From: JACKNG01 sp050184115
GTDB lineage: Bacteria; Pseudomonadota; Gammaproteobacteria; Ga0077536
DNA: 64,000 nucleotides
Reading direction: 5' to 3'
NCBI GenBank assembly: GCA_050184115.1
Contig: JBFXAQ010000010.1
Coordinates: 160,116-224,115, forward strand
How positions within the stretch are numbered: position 1 is the stretch's first letter; each line of letters opens with the position of its first letter. Both the position numbers and the translations under genes were made by a program. The notes under the pieces are model-generated. The model was given only the letters and a program-made list of their open reading frames with translations. It ran no database searches and was not told where the DNA came from. Positions 20,326 through 28,809 of this stretch are shown here, piece after piece.

Positions 20326-20907
20326 TTCAGCGAGAACATCGCGACCGGCCTCGCGAAGCAATCGAGTGAGCGCAATCAATGGCAGCCCGGTGAGGGCAGT
20401 CGGGTCGTCACCCTCGATGCGCTCGAACAGCACGATGCCCAGCCCCTCAGCCTTGAAGCTCCCGGCACAATCGTAGGGTTCCTCGGTATCGAGATACGTG
20501 GTGATTTCGGCGATCCCGAGGGTGCGAAAGTGCACCGTGCATGGAACGACAGCCGAACACCGCGCGCCGCTCTCGGCATCGCAAATGCACACCGCGGTCT
20601 GGAACACCACGGCCCGGCCCGATGCCGCCACGAGTTGCTGGATGGCCGCCGCGCGATGACCCGGCTTGCCGAGCAAGCGTCCATCGTTGACGGCGACCTG
20701 GTCGCTGCCGATGACCAGGCCATGATCGAGATCTGCGGCAATGACGCCCGCCTTGGTCTCGGCCAGCCGGCGCGCCAGCGCCACGGGCGATTCGCCCGCC
20801 TGGGGGCGCTCGTCGATCTCCGGCGCCCGGCATTCGAAGGGCAGGCGCAGGCGCGCGAGCAGGTCCCTGCGATACCTCGAGGAGGAGGCGAGGATGAGAG
20901 GGGTCAC
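20308..20907 (-). CDS. maf: Maf-family nucleotide pyrophosphatase (YceF type)
   Basis: Hydrolyses non-canonical nucleoside triphosphates; members beside yceD-rpmF-plsX are usually 7-methyl-GTP pyrophosphatases. The N-terminus LILASSSRYRRDLLARL holds the SxxR motif; ETKA and GSDQV contribute to the metal and nucleotide site, and YDCAGSFKAEGLG is present. GTG start at 20907, 199 aa. Divergent from yceD across 103 nt and convergent with sppA, overlapping it by 18 nt. Confidence 0.92.
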   Translation of the reverse strand: MTPLILASSSRYRRDLLARLRLPFECRAPEIDERPQAGESPVALARRLAETKAGVIAADLDHGLVIGSDQVAVNDGRLLGKPGHRAAAIQQLVAASGRAVVFQTAVCICDAESGARCSAVVPCTVHFRTLGIAEITTYLDTEEPYDCAGSFKAEGLGIVLFERIEGDDPTALTGLPLIALTRLLREAGRDVLAELQADS

Positions 20908-20993
20908 GCGCCGTGCCGGGGCGGCGGGCGAGTACCGCTGGTCGCCGGCAAAATCGGGTTCAAATGATTGATGCTCTAAGTGAAATCTTGCCC

Positions 20994-20999
20994 TATAAT
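20994..20999 (+). promoter_or_regulatory. Promoter of the yceD-rpmF-plsX operon (-10 box)
   Basis: A consensus TATAAT only 11 nt before the yceD ATG, so the predicted transcript has a leader of about 5 nt or less. The best -35-like hexamer (TTGATG, 20968-20973) is 20 nt upstream, longer than usual. Confidence 0.5.
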
Positions 21000-21010
21000 A
21001 CGCCGCCCCG

Positions 21011-21529
21011 ATGGCCCCCAGACTCCCCTCCGCAGTGGATTATCGTCGGCTGCTCGCAGACGGCGGGTGGCTGTCGGGCGAAATCGCGGCAAGCGACCTG
21101 GCACGCGTCGGTGGCAATTTTCGCCTCACCGCCCCGGTCAGCGCCGAACTGCGCCTGCGCCGCGACGACCGCGGGCGCGTGGTCGTCGAAGGAACGTATA
21201 CCGCCGGGTTGGAAGCGCGCTGCCAGCGCTGCCTGGAATGGATGCGGCTGGAACTGCGCGGTCAGCTCGATCTGGTCCTAGGAGACCCTGACATCGGCCC
21301 GCCGACCCTCGACGACGAAGACCTCGTCCTGGTCAGCGACGGCAAGCTGGCCGTGTGGGACCTGATTGAAGACGAGCTGCTGTTGGGCAGCCCGATGATC
21401 CCGCTGCATCCCGAGCGCGACTGTGCCGGACGCGAAGCGGGAAAGGCGCTTGCGGATGGAGACGCGCGCCACAAACCTTTCGCCGCCTTGGGCGCCATGC
21501 TCGACGCGCGACGAGACGAAGACTTTTGA
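21011..21529 (+). CDS. yceD: DUF177 protein YceD (23S rRNA accumulation protein)
   Basis: A 172-aa protein of the YceD family, linked genetically to 23S rRNA accumulation and nearly always upstream of rpmF. Typical features are the LPSAVD start, the Cys pair in ARCQRCLEWM (about 76-85) and the acidic stretch DLIEDELLLGSPMIPLHP. No ribosome-binding site precedes the ATG, consistent with the very close TATAAT. Confidence 0.9.
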   Translation: MAPRLPSAVDYRRLLADGGWLSGEIAASDLARVGGNFRLTAPVSAELRLRRDDRGRVVVEGTYTAGLEARCQRCLEWMRLELRGQLDLVLGDPDIGPPTLDDEDLVLVSDGKLAVWDLIEDELLLGSPMIPLHPERDCAGREAGKALADGDARHKPFAALGAMLDARRDEDF

Positions 21530-21553
21530 ACGACGCTTGGAGTCGAGATTGAC

Positions 21554-21730
21554 ATGGCCGTACAACAGAACAAGTCAACCCCGTCGCGCCGCGGCATGCG
21601 CCGCTCGCACGACGGCCTGAAAAAGCCGACCCTGTCGGAGGACTCGACCACCGGAGAAACCCATCGCCGCCACCACATCAGTGCCGATGGCTACTACCGT
21701 GGCAAGAAGGTCCTGCCCGACGCCGAGTAA
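21554..21730 (+). CDS. rpmF: 50S ribosomal protein bL32
   Basis: A 58-aa gene. It begins MAVQQNKSTPSRRGMRRSHD, the family's conserved basic start, and ends near GYYRGKKVLPDAE after HRRHHISADG. The zinc-binding Cys residues of some bL32 proteins are absent, as usual in gammaproteobacteria. It lies 24 nt after yceD and 93 nt before plsX. Confidence 0.97.
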   Translation: MAVQQNKSTPSRRGMRRSHDGLKKPTLSEDSTTGETHRRHHISADGYYRGKKVLPDAE

Positions 21731-21823
21731 ACGCCAGGTGCCGCGGCAGGCCATGGCCCGCCGCACCCGCCATCCACGATCGCGTGGCGCCCGCGCGTCC
21801 ACGGGGATTCGGCCGCTCTCACA

Positions 21824-22846
21824 GTGACCATTCGCATCAGTATCGACGCCATGGGCGGTGACTTCGGCCCAGAAGTCACCGTTGCGGCGGCCGCACGTGC
21901 GTTGGCCCGGCACGACAGACTGGAACTCGTCCTCATCGGCGACGAGACCCGCGTGCTACCCGAACTGTCGCGACACGGGCTCGTACACCATGCCCGAGCG
22001 AGCTTCGAGCATGCGCCGCAGGTAGTGGAAATGCACGAACGTCCCTCGGCAGCCCTGCGCGGCAAGCGCGAATCGTCGATGCGCCATGCCATCGACAAGG
22101 TACGGGCAGGGGAGGCGGCCGCCAGCGTCAGCGCCGGCAATACCGGCGCATTGATGGCGATCGCACGATTCGTCTTGAAGACGCTGCCTGGCATCGACCG
22201 GCCCGCAATCTGCTCGAGCCTGCCGGGTCTCGGGCAACCCACCCACATGCTCGATCTCGGCGCCAACGTCGATTCGAGCTCGGCGGAGTTGTTCCGCTTC
22301 GCTGCCATGGGCGCCGTGCTCGCCGAAGCCGTCGACAATCGCTCACGTCCGCGCGTCGCACTGCTCAACGTCGGCGAGGAAGAGATCAAAGGCAACGATC
22401 GCGTAAAGCAGACAGCACTGTTGCTGGAACAAAGCCCCCTGAACTACGTCGGATTCGCCGAGGGCAACGACATCTTCTCAGGCAAGTTCGACGTCATCGT
22501 GTGCGATGGCTTCGTTGGCAACGTCGCGCTCAAGGCCAGCGAAGGCGTCGCCCGCATGTTGACCGAGATTGCCCGCCAGGAATTCAAGCGCAACCTGCTG
22601 ACGAAACTTGGCGCCTTGTGCGCGCTGCCTGCACTCAAGGGCCTGCGTAATCGCGCTGATCCGCGCCGCTACAACGGTGCCAGCCTGGTCGGTCTGCGGG
22701 GTACGGTGATCAAGAGTCACGGCAGCGCGGACGTATTGTCATTCACCCATGCCATCGACGTCGCCATCGTGGAGGCTGAGAAGGCGGTGCCGGAGCGCAT
22801 CAGCCATCTGCTCGAGAACATGCTCGAAATCGGCGAAGAAACCTGA
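21824..22846 (+). CDS. plsX: Phosphate acyltransferase PlsX
   Basis: Converts acyl-ACP to acyl-phosphate for phospholipid synthesis. The N-terminal SIDAMGGDFGPE, the central SAGNTGALMAIA and NVGEEEIKGND motifs, and CDGFVGNVALKASEG are diagnostic; 340 aa. GTG start. The stop codon overlaps the fabD ATG by 1 nt, leaving no room for fabH, which in E. coli lies here. Confidence 0.96.
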   Translation: MTIRISIDAMGGDFGPEVTVAAAARALARHDRLELVLIGDETRVLPELSRHGLVHHARASFEHAPQVVEMHERPSAALRGKRESSMRHAIDKVRAGEAAASVSAGNTGALMAIARFVLKTLPGIDRPAICSSLPGLGQPTHMLDLGANVDSSSAELFRFAAMGAVLAEAVDNRSRPRVALLNVGEEEIKGNDRVKQTALLLEQSPLNYVGFAEGNDIFSGKFDVIVCDGFVGNVALKASEGVARMLTEIARQEFKRNLLTKLGALCALPALKGLRNRADPRRYNGASLVGLRGTVIKSHGSADVLSFTHAIDVAIVEAEKAVPERISHLLENMLEIGEET

Positions 22847-23811
22847 TGCCCACGGACCAACAGCTTTCCCAATTAGCCTTCGTCTTCCCAGGCCAGGGGT
22901 CGCAGACCGTCGGCATGATGAATGCCATGGCCGACGGTTTCGCACTGGTGCGACAGCGCTTCGCGGTCGCATCCGAAGTTCTCGGCTTCGATCTGTGGGA
23001 CCTCGTCGCGAACGGCCCCGAGGAGCGCCTCAACAGCACACAGAACACGCAACCGGCGCTGCTCGCGGCCAGTGTCGCGACATGGGATGCGTGGCTCGAT
23101 TGCGGTGGACCACGCCCAGCCATGATGGCCGGGCACAGCTTCGGTGAATACACGGCCCTTGTGTGCGCCGGTGCGCTGGACTACGCCACCGCGGTCGCGC
23201 TCGTCGCCGACCGCGGTCGCTACATGCAGGACGCGGTACCGCAGGGCGAGGGCGCCATGGCCGCGATCCTCGGCCTGGATGGGACAACCATCGACTCCGT
23301 GTGCGCCGAGGCTGCCGACGCTGGCGGTACATGTAGCGCCGCCAACCTCAACGCTCCGGGACAGATCGTGATTGCTGGTAGCCGCGACGCCGTCGCGCGC
23401 GCCTGCGACCTGGCCACTGCCCAAGGTGCCAAGCGCGCCATGACATTGCCGGTCAGCGTACCGGCGCATTGCGCACTCATGCGACCAGCCGCCACTCGAC
23501 TGGCCGAGCGCCTGGCCGGAGTCGCGTTTGCCGCACCGGACACCACCATCGTGCACAACGTCGATCTCGGCACCTATCGCGACGCGAATGCGATCCGTAA
23601 CGCGTTGGTCGGCCAGCTTCATTCGCCGGTACGTTGGATCGAAACCATCGAGCGCTTCGGCGCCGAAGGCATAACGCGTATTTGCGAATGCGGCCCTGGC
23701 AAGGTGCTGGGTGCGCTGATCAAACGCATCGACCGCAACATCGCCTGCAGCTCGCTGGCCGACCCCGATACTCTCCGCGCAACGGTCAGTGAACTCGCGA
23801 CAGGAGGATAG
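22846..23811 (+). CDS. fabD: Malonyl-CoA:ACP transacylase
   Basis: Loads malonyl groups onto ACP. The oxyanion loop FPGQGSQ (about 14-20) and nucleophile Ser98 in GHSFGEYTAL are seen, with the catalytic His in VSVPAHCALM; 321 aa. ATG overlaps the plsX stop; a strong AGGAGG for fabG lies in its last codons. Confidence 0.97.
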   Translation: MPTDQQLSQLAFVFPGQGSQTVGMMNAMADGFALVRQRFAVASEVLGFDLWDLVANGPEERLNSTQNTQPALLAASVATWDAWLDCGGPRPAMMAGHSFGEYTALVCAGALDYATAVALVADRGRYMQDAVPQGEGAMAAILGLDGTTIDSVCAEAADAGGTCSAANLNAPGQIVIAGSRDAVARACDLATAQGAKRAMTLPVSVPAHCALMRPAATRLAERLAGVAFAAPDTTIVHNVDLGTYRDANAIRNALVGQLHSPVRWIETIERFGAEGITRICECGPGKVLGALIKRIDRNIACSSLADPDTLRATVSELATGG

Positions 23812-23815
23812 GAAC

Positions 23816-24556
23816 GTGAGTACACCACACATCGCCATCGTCACCGGCGCGAGCCGCGGTATCGGACTGGCCACGGCCCGCGCCCTCGCCGCAGCAGGCT
23901 TCGACATCGTCGGCACCGCGACCGGCCAGGCCGGCCTCGACGCCATCACCTCCGCACTCGACGACAGCGGGCGGCTGCGAGCCGCCATCCAGCTCGACGT
24001 CACGGATGCCGCATCCATCGAGGCTTTTTTTGCCAGGCTCGACGAAGCGGGTCTCGTCCCGCTCGTACTCGTCAACAACGCGGGCGTCACGCGCGACAAC
24101 CTCCTCCTGCGCATGAAGGACGAGGAATGGTCAACCGTGATGCGGGCGAACCTCGATGCCGTGTTTGCGCTCACGCGTCGCGTCCTGCGCGGCATGCTCA
24201 AGGCCCGTTTCGGCCGTATCATCAATGTCACTTCGGTCGTCGGCATTTCGGGCAACGCGGGCCAGGCGAATTACGCCGCGGCGAAAGCCGGTGTGATCGG
24301 TTTCAGCAAGTCGTTGGCACAGGAGATCGCCAATCGGGGTATTACCGTCAACGCCGTGGCGCCCGGTTTCATCGACACCGACATGACGCGCAAGCTCACC
24401 GACGATCAGCAAGACGCGACTCTCGCTCGCATCCCCATGGGACGCATGGGCACGGCAGATGAAATCGCTGCCACGATCGTCTTTCTTGCCAGCGACGGCG
24501 CGGCCTACATCACCGGCGAAACCATCCACGTCAATGGCGGCATGTACATGGCATGA
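23816..24556 (+). CDS. fabG: 3-oxoacyl-ACP reductase FabG
   Basis: NADPH-dependent SDR that reduces beta-ketoacyl-ACP. TGASRGIGLA binds the cofactor; NNAGVTRDNLLLRM, the catalytic Ser in NVTSVVG and YAAAK are present; the C-terminus ITGETIHVNGGMYMA is diagnostic. GTG start 23816 with AGGAGG 9 nt upstream, 246 aa; the upstream open codons lie in fabD. Confidence 0.97.
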   Translation: MSTPHIAIVTGASRGIGLATARALAAAGFDIVGTATGQAGLDAITSALDDSGRLRAAIQLDVTDAASIEAFFARLDEAGLVPLVLVNNAGVTRDNLLLRMKDEEWSTVMRANLDAVFALTRRVLRGMLKARFGRIINVTSVVGISGNAGQANYAAAKAGVIGFSKSLAQEIANRGITVNAVAPGFIDTDMTRKLTDDQQDATLARIPMGRMGTADEIAATIVFLASDGAAYITGETIHVNGGMYMA

Positions 24557-24562
24557 ATGCCT

Positions 24563-24596
24563 GCTCGATCGGCGTAATATTGCGCCGCCATCGAGC
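24563..24596 (+). terminator. Hairpin after fabG, possible partial terminator
   Basis: GCTCGAT pairs with ATCGAGC, with an inner CGGCG/CGCCG extension and a 2-nt bulge. A short T run (24610-24614) follows at some distance, so termination is likely weak; it may instead shield the 3' end of fabG mRNA. Confidence 0.4.
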
Positions 24597-24625
24597 CAGT
24601 AATTCGATGTTTTTAAAGTCGAATT

Positions 24626-24670
24626 CACGCGCAAAACGCGTGTTTGCTTGCGATTTGAACCGTTTACACT
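24626..24670 (+). promoter_or_regulatory. acpP promoter with adjacent palindrome
   Basis: A candidate sigma-70 promoter TTTGCT (24643-24648), 16 nt, TACACT (24665-24670). Immediately upstream, CACGCG-5 nt-CGCGTG (24626-24642) is a perfect inverted repeat abutting the -35, in an operator-like position. An independent promoter fits the need for high acpP expression. Confidence 0.4.
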
Positions 24671-24724
24671 AAACTAACACCCGCCGCCGAACTGGCGGCA
24701 CCAATCTGGGAGGAATTTCAGCCG

Positions 24725-24964
24725 ATGAGCAGCGTTGAAGAACGTGTCAAGAAGATCGTCGTCGAACAGTTGGGCGTAAAAGAAGAAGAAGTCACCAACG
24801 AAGCATCCTTCGTCGACGACCTGGGCGCCGATTCCCTGGACACTGTCGAACTCGTCATGGCACTGGAAGAAGAATTCAAGACTGAAATTCCGGACGAGGA
24901 AGCCGAGAAGATCACGACCGTCCAGCAGGCCATCGATTACATCAACGAACACCTGGAATCCTGA
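24725..24964 (+). CDS. acpP: Acyl carrier protein
   Basis: Small acidic carrier of 79 aa for fatty-acid synthesis. The phosphopantetheine site is Ser37 in DDLGADSLDTVELVMALEE. GGGAGGA lies 7-13 nt before the ATG. It lies between two candidate control elements: its own promoter upstream and a terminator downstream. Confidence 0.98.
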   Translation: MSSVEERVKKIVVEQLGVKEEEVTNEASFVDDLGADSLDTVELVMALEEEFKTEIPDEEAEKITTVQQAIDYINEHLES

Positions 24965-24985
24965 ACACACTAACCGGAACTAGAC

Positions 24986-25025
24986 AAGGCCGCGATTCGT
25001 CAATGAAGCGCGGCCTTTTCCTTTT
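24986..25025 (+). terminator. Rho-independent terminator/attenuator between acpP and fabF
   Basis: AAGGCCGCG (24986-24994) pairs perfectly with CGCGGCCTT (25009-25017), followed by TTCCTTTT. It should end most transcripts after acpP, letting acpP be made in excess over fabF. Confidence 0.8.
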
Positions 25026-25056
25026 CTGGGCGCTCAATATCTAAGGAACTTTCAAG

Positions 25057-26292
25057 TTGACGCACCGCGTTGTAGTCACGGGCCTCGGCCTCGTCGCGCC
25101 GAACGGTAACAGTGCCAGCGCCTCCTGGCAGAACACGCTGAACGGCGTGAGTGGCATCGGACCAATCACGGTGTTCGACGCTTCGGGCTTCTCCACTCGT
25201 ATCGCCGGCGAAATCAAGGATTTCGACGTCACCCGGTACGTTTCGGCCAAGGACGCACGCAAGATGGACCCGTTCATCCACTATGGTCTGGCTGCTTCGA
25301 TCCAGGCTATCGAGGATGCCGGCCTCGAGATCACCGAGGCCAACGCCAGGCGCATCGGCACGATCATCGGTTCCGGCATCGGCGGCCTGCCGGGCATCGA
25401 GAAGGGTTACCAGTCCTTCCTCGACGGCGGTCCGCGTCGCATTTCGCCGTTCTTCGTCCCGAGCAACATCATCAACATGATCGCGGGCAACCTGTCGATC
25501 AAGTATGGCATCAAGGGTCCCAATTACGCGGTCGTCTCGGCGTGTTCGACGGGGGCCCATTGCATCGGGCTGGCCGCACGCACGATCGAACGCGGCGAGC
25601 AGGACGTCATCATCGCAGGCGGCGCCGAGTTCGCCACCTGTCCGACCGGCATCGGCGGCTTCGCGTCGGCCAAGGCCCTGTCTACGCGCAACGACGATCC
25701 CACGGCGGCCAGCCGGCCGTGGGACGCGGAACGCGATGGTTTCGTGCTCAGCGACGGCGCCGGTGTGGTCGTGCTCGAATCGTTGGAACACGCGCAGGCG
25801 CGCGGCGCGAACATCTACGCCGAACTCGCCGGCTTCGCCATGAACAGCGATGCCTACCACATGACGGCGCCGTCGCCGAACGGCGAGGGCGCGGCTGACT
25901 GCATGCGCATGGCACTCGCCGACGCGAAACTAGACATCAAGGACGTGCACTACATCAACGCGCACGGCACTTCGACGCCGGCGGGTGACAAGGCCGAAAC
26001 CGACGCGGTGAAGGCGCTGTTCGGTGACCACGCCTACAAGCTTGCGATGAGTTCGACCAAGTCGATGGTCGGTCATATGCTGGGCGCGGCCGGCGGCGCG
26101 GAAGCGGTCTACTCGATTCTCGCCATCCGCGACCAGGTGGCGCCACCGACCATCAACCTGACCACCCCCGATCCGGAATGCGATCTCGACTACGTGCCCA
26201 ATGTCGCGCGCGAGATGGAAATCAGGGTCGCACTGTCGAATTCGTTCGGTTTCGGTGGCACCAACGGCACGCTGGTGTTCACCCGCTTCTGA
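25057..26292 (+). CDS. fabF: 3-oxoacyl-ACP synthase II
   Basis: Elongating ketosynthase of 411 aa. The triad is Cys163 (SACSTGAH), His in NAHGTSTPAGD (about 303) and His in GHMLGAAGGAEA (about 340). TTG start at 25057 with AAGGA 9 nt upstream. Because fabH is missing from this cluster, chain initiation must come from another enzyme encoded elsewhere. Confidence 0.97.
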   Translation: MTHRVVVTGLGLVAPNGNSASASWQNTLNGVSGIGPITVFDASGFSTRIAGEIKDFDVTRYVSAKDARKMDPFIHYGLAASIQAIEDAGLEITEANARRIGTIIGSGIGGLPGIEKGYQSFLDGGPRRISPFFVPSNIINMIAGNLSIKYGIKGPNYAVVSACSTGAHCIGLAARTIERGEQDVIIAGGAEFATCPTGIGGFASAKALSTRNDDPTAASRPWDAERDGFVLSDGAGVVVLESLEHAQARGANIYAELAGFAMNSDAYHMTAPSPNGEGAADCMRMALADAKLDIKDVHYINAHGTSTPAGDKAETDAVKALFGDHAYKLAMSSTKSMVGHMLGAAGGAEAVYSILAIRDQVAPPTINLTTPDPECDLDYVPNVAREMEIRVALSNSFGFGGTNGTLVFTRF

Positions 26293-26337
26293 GCGCGCGC
26301 GACACCCCGGCGTCGTACGTCCCGGCGGCGCACCGGC

Positions 26338-27159
26338 ATGATCCTCGTCGACGGTATCGCCACAACTGCCATCGAGGCCACTGACCGTGGCCTGGCATAC
26401 GGCGATGGCCTGTTCGAAACCATCGCCTGGTTGGATGGCAGGGCGCTGGCACTCGACGCGCACCTTGCGCGCCTGAGCCGGGATGCCCGACGCCTCGGGA
26501 TCGAGGCTCCGAATGGACAGGTGCTGGCCAACGAGCTCCGGCGTCTCGGCCGTCATCGCGACCGGGGCGTCATCAAGATCATCGTCACCCGCGGCAGTGG
26601 CGGGCGCGGCTACCGCGACACTCGAACTGGCGCGGCCCGCCGGATCGTCAGCATCCATGCGTGGCCCGAGCTGCCTGCCCTGGACGCCACGCTGAGTGCC
26701 TTCCTGTGCCGGCATCCCATCAGCAGCAATCCGGTCACGGCCGGGATCAAGCACCTCAACCGTCTCGACCAGGTCATGGCCAGCCGGGAGTGGCCGGGTG
26801 ACGACTGTTTCGAGGGCCTCATGCGTGATGGCGCGGGTCACCTCGTCGAGGGTACGCGGAGCAACATCTTTCTGTGTCGCGGTGACATCCTGGTGACACC
26901 GTCACTCGAGATGGGCGGTGTCGCAGGGGTGGTGCGTGCGGCCGTGCTGGAGATTGCGCCCGAGCTAGGGTTGCGCTGCGAGGTCCGCAACATCGCCGTC
27001 GACGAACTGGCGCAAGCCGACGAACTCTTCGTGACCAATTCGATCATCGGCCTGCGCAGCATTACCGACGTGCGCGGGGACGAGCGCTGGTGCTATGCCA
27101 CGGTTGCGCGCGCACGCGCACTGGCCGACCGATTACGCGAGGCGGGCGTAACGCCGTGA
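26338..27159 (+). CDS. pabC: Aminodeoxychorismate lyase
   Basis: PLP fold-type IV enzyme that forms p-aminobenzoate for folate. DRGLAYGDGLFETI marks the N-terminus, the PLP Lys is in GIKHLNRLDQVMA (about residue 141), and EGTRSNIF is conserved; 273 aa. Located between fabF and mltG as in many gammaproteobacteria; the mltG start overlaps its stop. Confidence 0.93.
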   Translation: MILVDGIATTAIEATDRGLAYGDGLFETIAWLDGRALALDAHLARLSRDARRLGIEAPNGQVLANELRRLGRHRDRGVIKIIVTRGSGGRGYRDTRTGAARRIVSIHAWPELPALDATLSAFLCRHPISSNPVTAGIKHLNRLDQVMASREWPGDDCFEGLMRDGAGHLVEGTRSNIFLCRGDILVTPSLEMGGVAGVVRAAVLEIAPELGLRCEVRNIAVDELAQADELFVTNSIIGLRSITDVRGDERWCYATVARARALADRLREAGVTP

Positions 27160-28169
27160 AAGCCGTCCTGCGCGCCTTGTTACCCGGCCTGGTGGTGATG
27201 CTGGCGGCGGCCGGCGTCGCCGTCGGGTTCGTCACGCGCGAGATCGAGCGTGTACTGATCACGCCGTTCACGGTCACGGCGCCGGCGTTGTTCCAGGTCG
27301 CCCGTGGCCAGGGTGTCGGACAGGTCGCACGTGCCCTGGAGATGGACGGCTGGGTTACCGATCATCGCCTGTTCGCGTGGCACACCCGCCTGGCCGGGCT
27401 GGCCGGCCGGTTGCAGGCGGGCACGTACGAGATTCTCCCGGGGGACACCCTGGCCGAGCTGCTACGCAAACTGCGCGTCGGCGAAACAAAGGTCTTTACC
27501 GTGCGCTTCATCGAAGGCACGCGCTTCGGCGATGTCCGCGAGGCGCTTGACCATGCCGTCGGTGTCGTTCATGAAATCCGTACGATGAACGACGCCGAGA
27601 TCCTCGCGGCACTCGACGTCGACGAAGCTTCTCCCGAAGGCATCTTCTTTCCGGCCACCTACCACTTCGACTACGGCACGCGCGACCTCGAAATCCTCAC
27701 CCGTGCCGCGCGCCGCATGCGTGGGGAACTCGAGCGGGCGTGGGCCCGCCGCGCCGGCGATCTGCCTTACCGAATCCCCTACGAAGTACTCATCATGGCG
27801 TCGATCATCGAGAAGGAAACCGGCGTGGCGAGCGAGCGCGAGGAGATCGCCGGTGTTTTCGTGCGACGTCTTACGCTGGGCATGAAGCTGCAGACCGACC
27901 CCACCGTGATCTACGGATTGGGCAAGGATTTTGATGGCAACTTGCGGCGCGCGGACCTCGAACGCGACACGCCCTACAATACCTATACGCGTCACGGTCT
28001 GCCGCCCACGCCGATTGCACTGCCCGGTCGCGCGGCGCTCCTCGCCGCCGTGAACCCGACCTCGGGGACCGCACTGTATTTCGTCGCCAACGGCGAGGGC
28101 GGCCATCATTTTTCGGATTCGCTGGGCGAGCACAATGCCGCGGTCCGTCGTTACCAACTACGCCGTTGA
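27156..28169 (+). CDS. mltG: Endolytic peptidoglycan transglycosylase MltG
   Basis: Inner-membrane lytic transglycosylase thought to terminate nascent glycan strands. One N-terminal membrane helix (about 6-26), a LysM-like subdomain, then the YceG domain with the catalytic Glu in ASIIEKETG and the motif LQTDPTVIYGLG, and YNTYTRHGLPPTPI. GTG start overlaps pabC; 337 aa. Confidence 0.95.
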   Translation: MKAVLRALLPGLVVMLAAAGVAVGFVTREIERVLITPFTVTAPALFQVARGQGVGQVARALEMDGWVTDHRLFAWHTRLAGLAGRLQAGTYEILPGDTLAELLRKLRVGETKVFTVRFIEGTRFGDVREALDHAVGVVHEIRTMNDAEILAALDVDEASPEGIFFPATYHFDYGTRDLEILTRAARRMRGELERAWARRAGDLPYRIPYEVLIMASIIEKETGVASEREEIAGVFVRRLTLGMKLQTDPTVIYGLGKDFDGNLRRADLERDTPYNTYTRHGLPPTPIALPGRAALLAAVNPTSGTALYFVANGEGGHHFSDSLGEHNAAVRRYQLRR

Positions 28170-28809
28170 AGGAACTCCGGTCATCGACACCCCCGCACGC
28201 TTCATCACCCTCGAAGGTATCGAAGGAGTCGGCAAGACGACCGCCGTGAGCCATGTCGTCTCTCAGCTGCGTGGGTGTGGCCGGGAGGTGGTCGCCACCC
28301 GTGAGCCCGGTGGCACAGGGCTCGGCGAACGCATCCGCAGCCTGCTCCTCGATCCCGCTGTCACCGACATGCAGCCGGTGACCGAGTTGCTGCTGATGTT
28401 CGCCGCCCGTGCCCAGCACCTCGGCGAGGTGATCGAACCGGCGCTGGCGCGAGGACAATGGGTCGTTTGCGACCGTTTCACCGATGCCACCTACGCGTAC
28501 CAGGGCGGCGGACGCGGCCTCGATGCAACGCTCATCCGGCAGGCCGAAGCCATGGTTCATCCGTCGCGCCAACCAGACCTCACCTTGCTGCTGGATGCGC
28601 CGACCACGATCGCCCTGGGCCGGGCGCAGGCGCGTGGTGCCGCCGACCGATTCGAGCGTGAACGCGTCGATTTCTTCGAGCGGGTACGTGACAGCTACCT
28701 CGAGCGCGCACAGCGCTACCCGCAGCGCTTTGCCGTCATCGACGCCAGCCGAGCCTTGGACGAAGTCCGGGCAGCACTCGAAGTCACGCTCCGCGAGCGC
28801 TTCGGATGA
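28135..28809 (+). CDS. tmk: Thymidylate kinase
   Basis: Phosphorylates dTMP. P-loop GIEGVGKTT, the DR(F/Y) motif VCDRFTDATYAYQG and the lid region with RAQARGAADRFERE are present. The only standard in-frame start is ATG 28135, 35 nt inside mltG, giving 224 aa with a 16-residue extension. A better-placed GAAGGAA lies 9 nt before an ATC codon at 28183, so the true start is uncertain. Confidence 0.93.
   Translation: MPRSVVTNYAVEGTPVIDTPARFITLEGIEGVGKTTAVSHVVSQLRGCGREVVATREPGGTGLGERIRSLLLDPAVTDMQPVTELLLMFAARAQHLGEVIEPALARGQWVVCDRFTDATYAYQGGGRGLDATLIRQAEAMVHPSRQPDLTLLLDAPTTIALGRAQARGAADRFERERVDFFERVRDSYLERAQRYPQRFAVIDASRALDEVRAALEVTLRERFG

Noticed and set aside
20940..20990. tRNA-like GGGTTCAAAT near 20957
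   Set aside because: No acceptor, D or anticodon arms can be folded around it; the T-arm itself would have an 8-nt loop.
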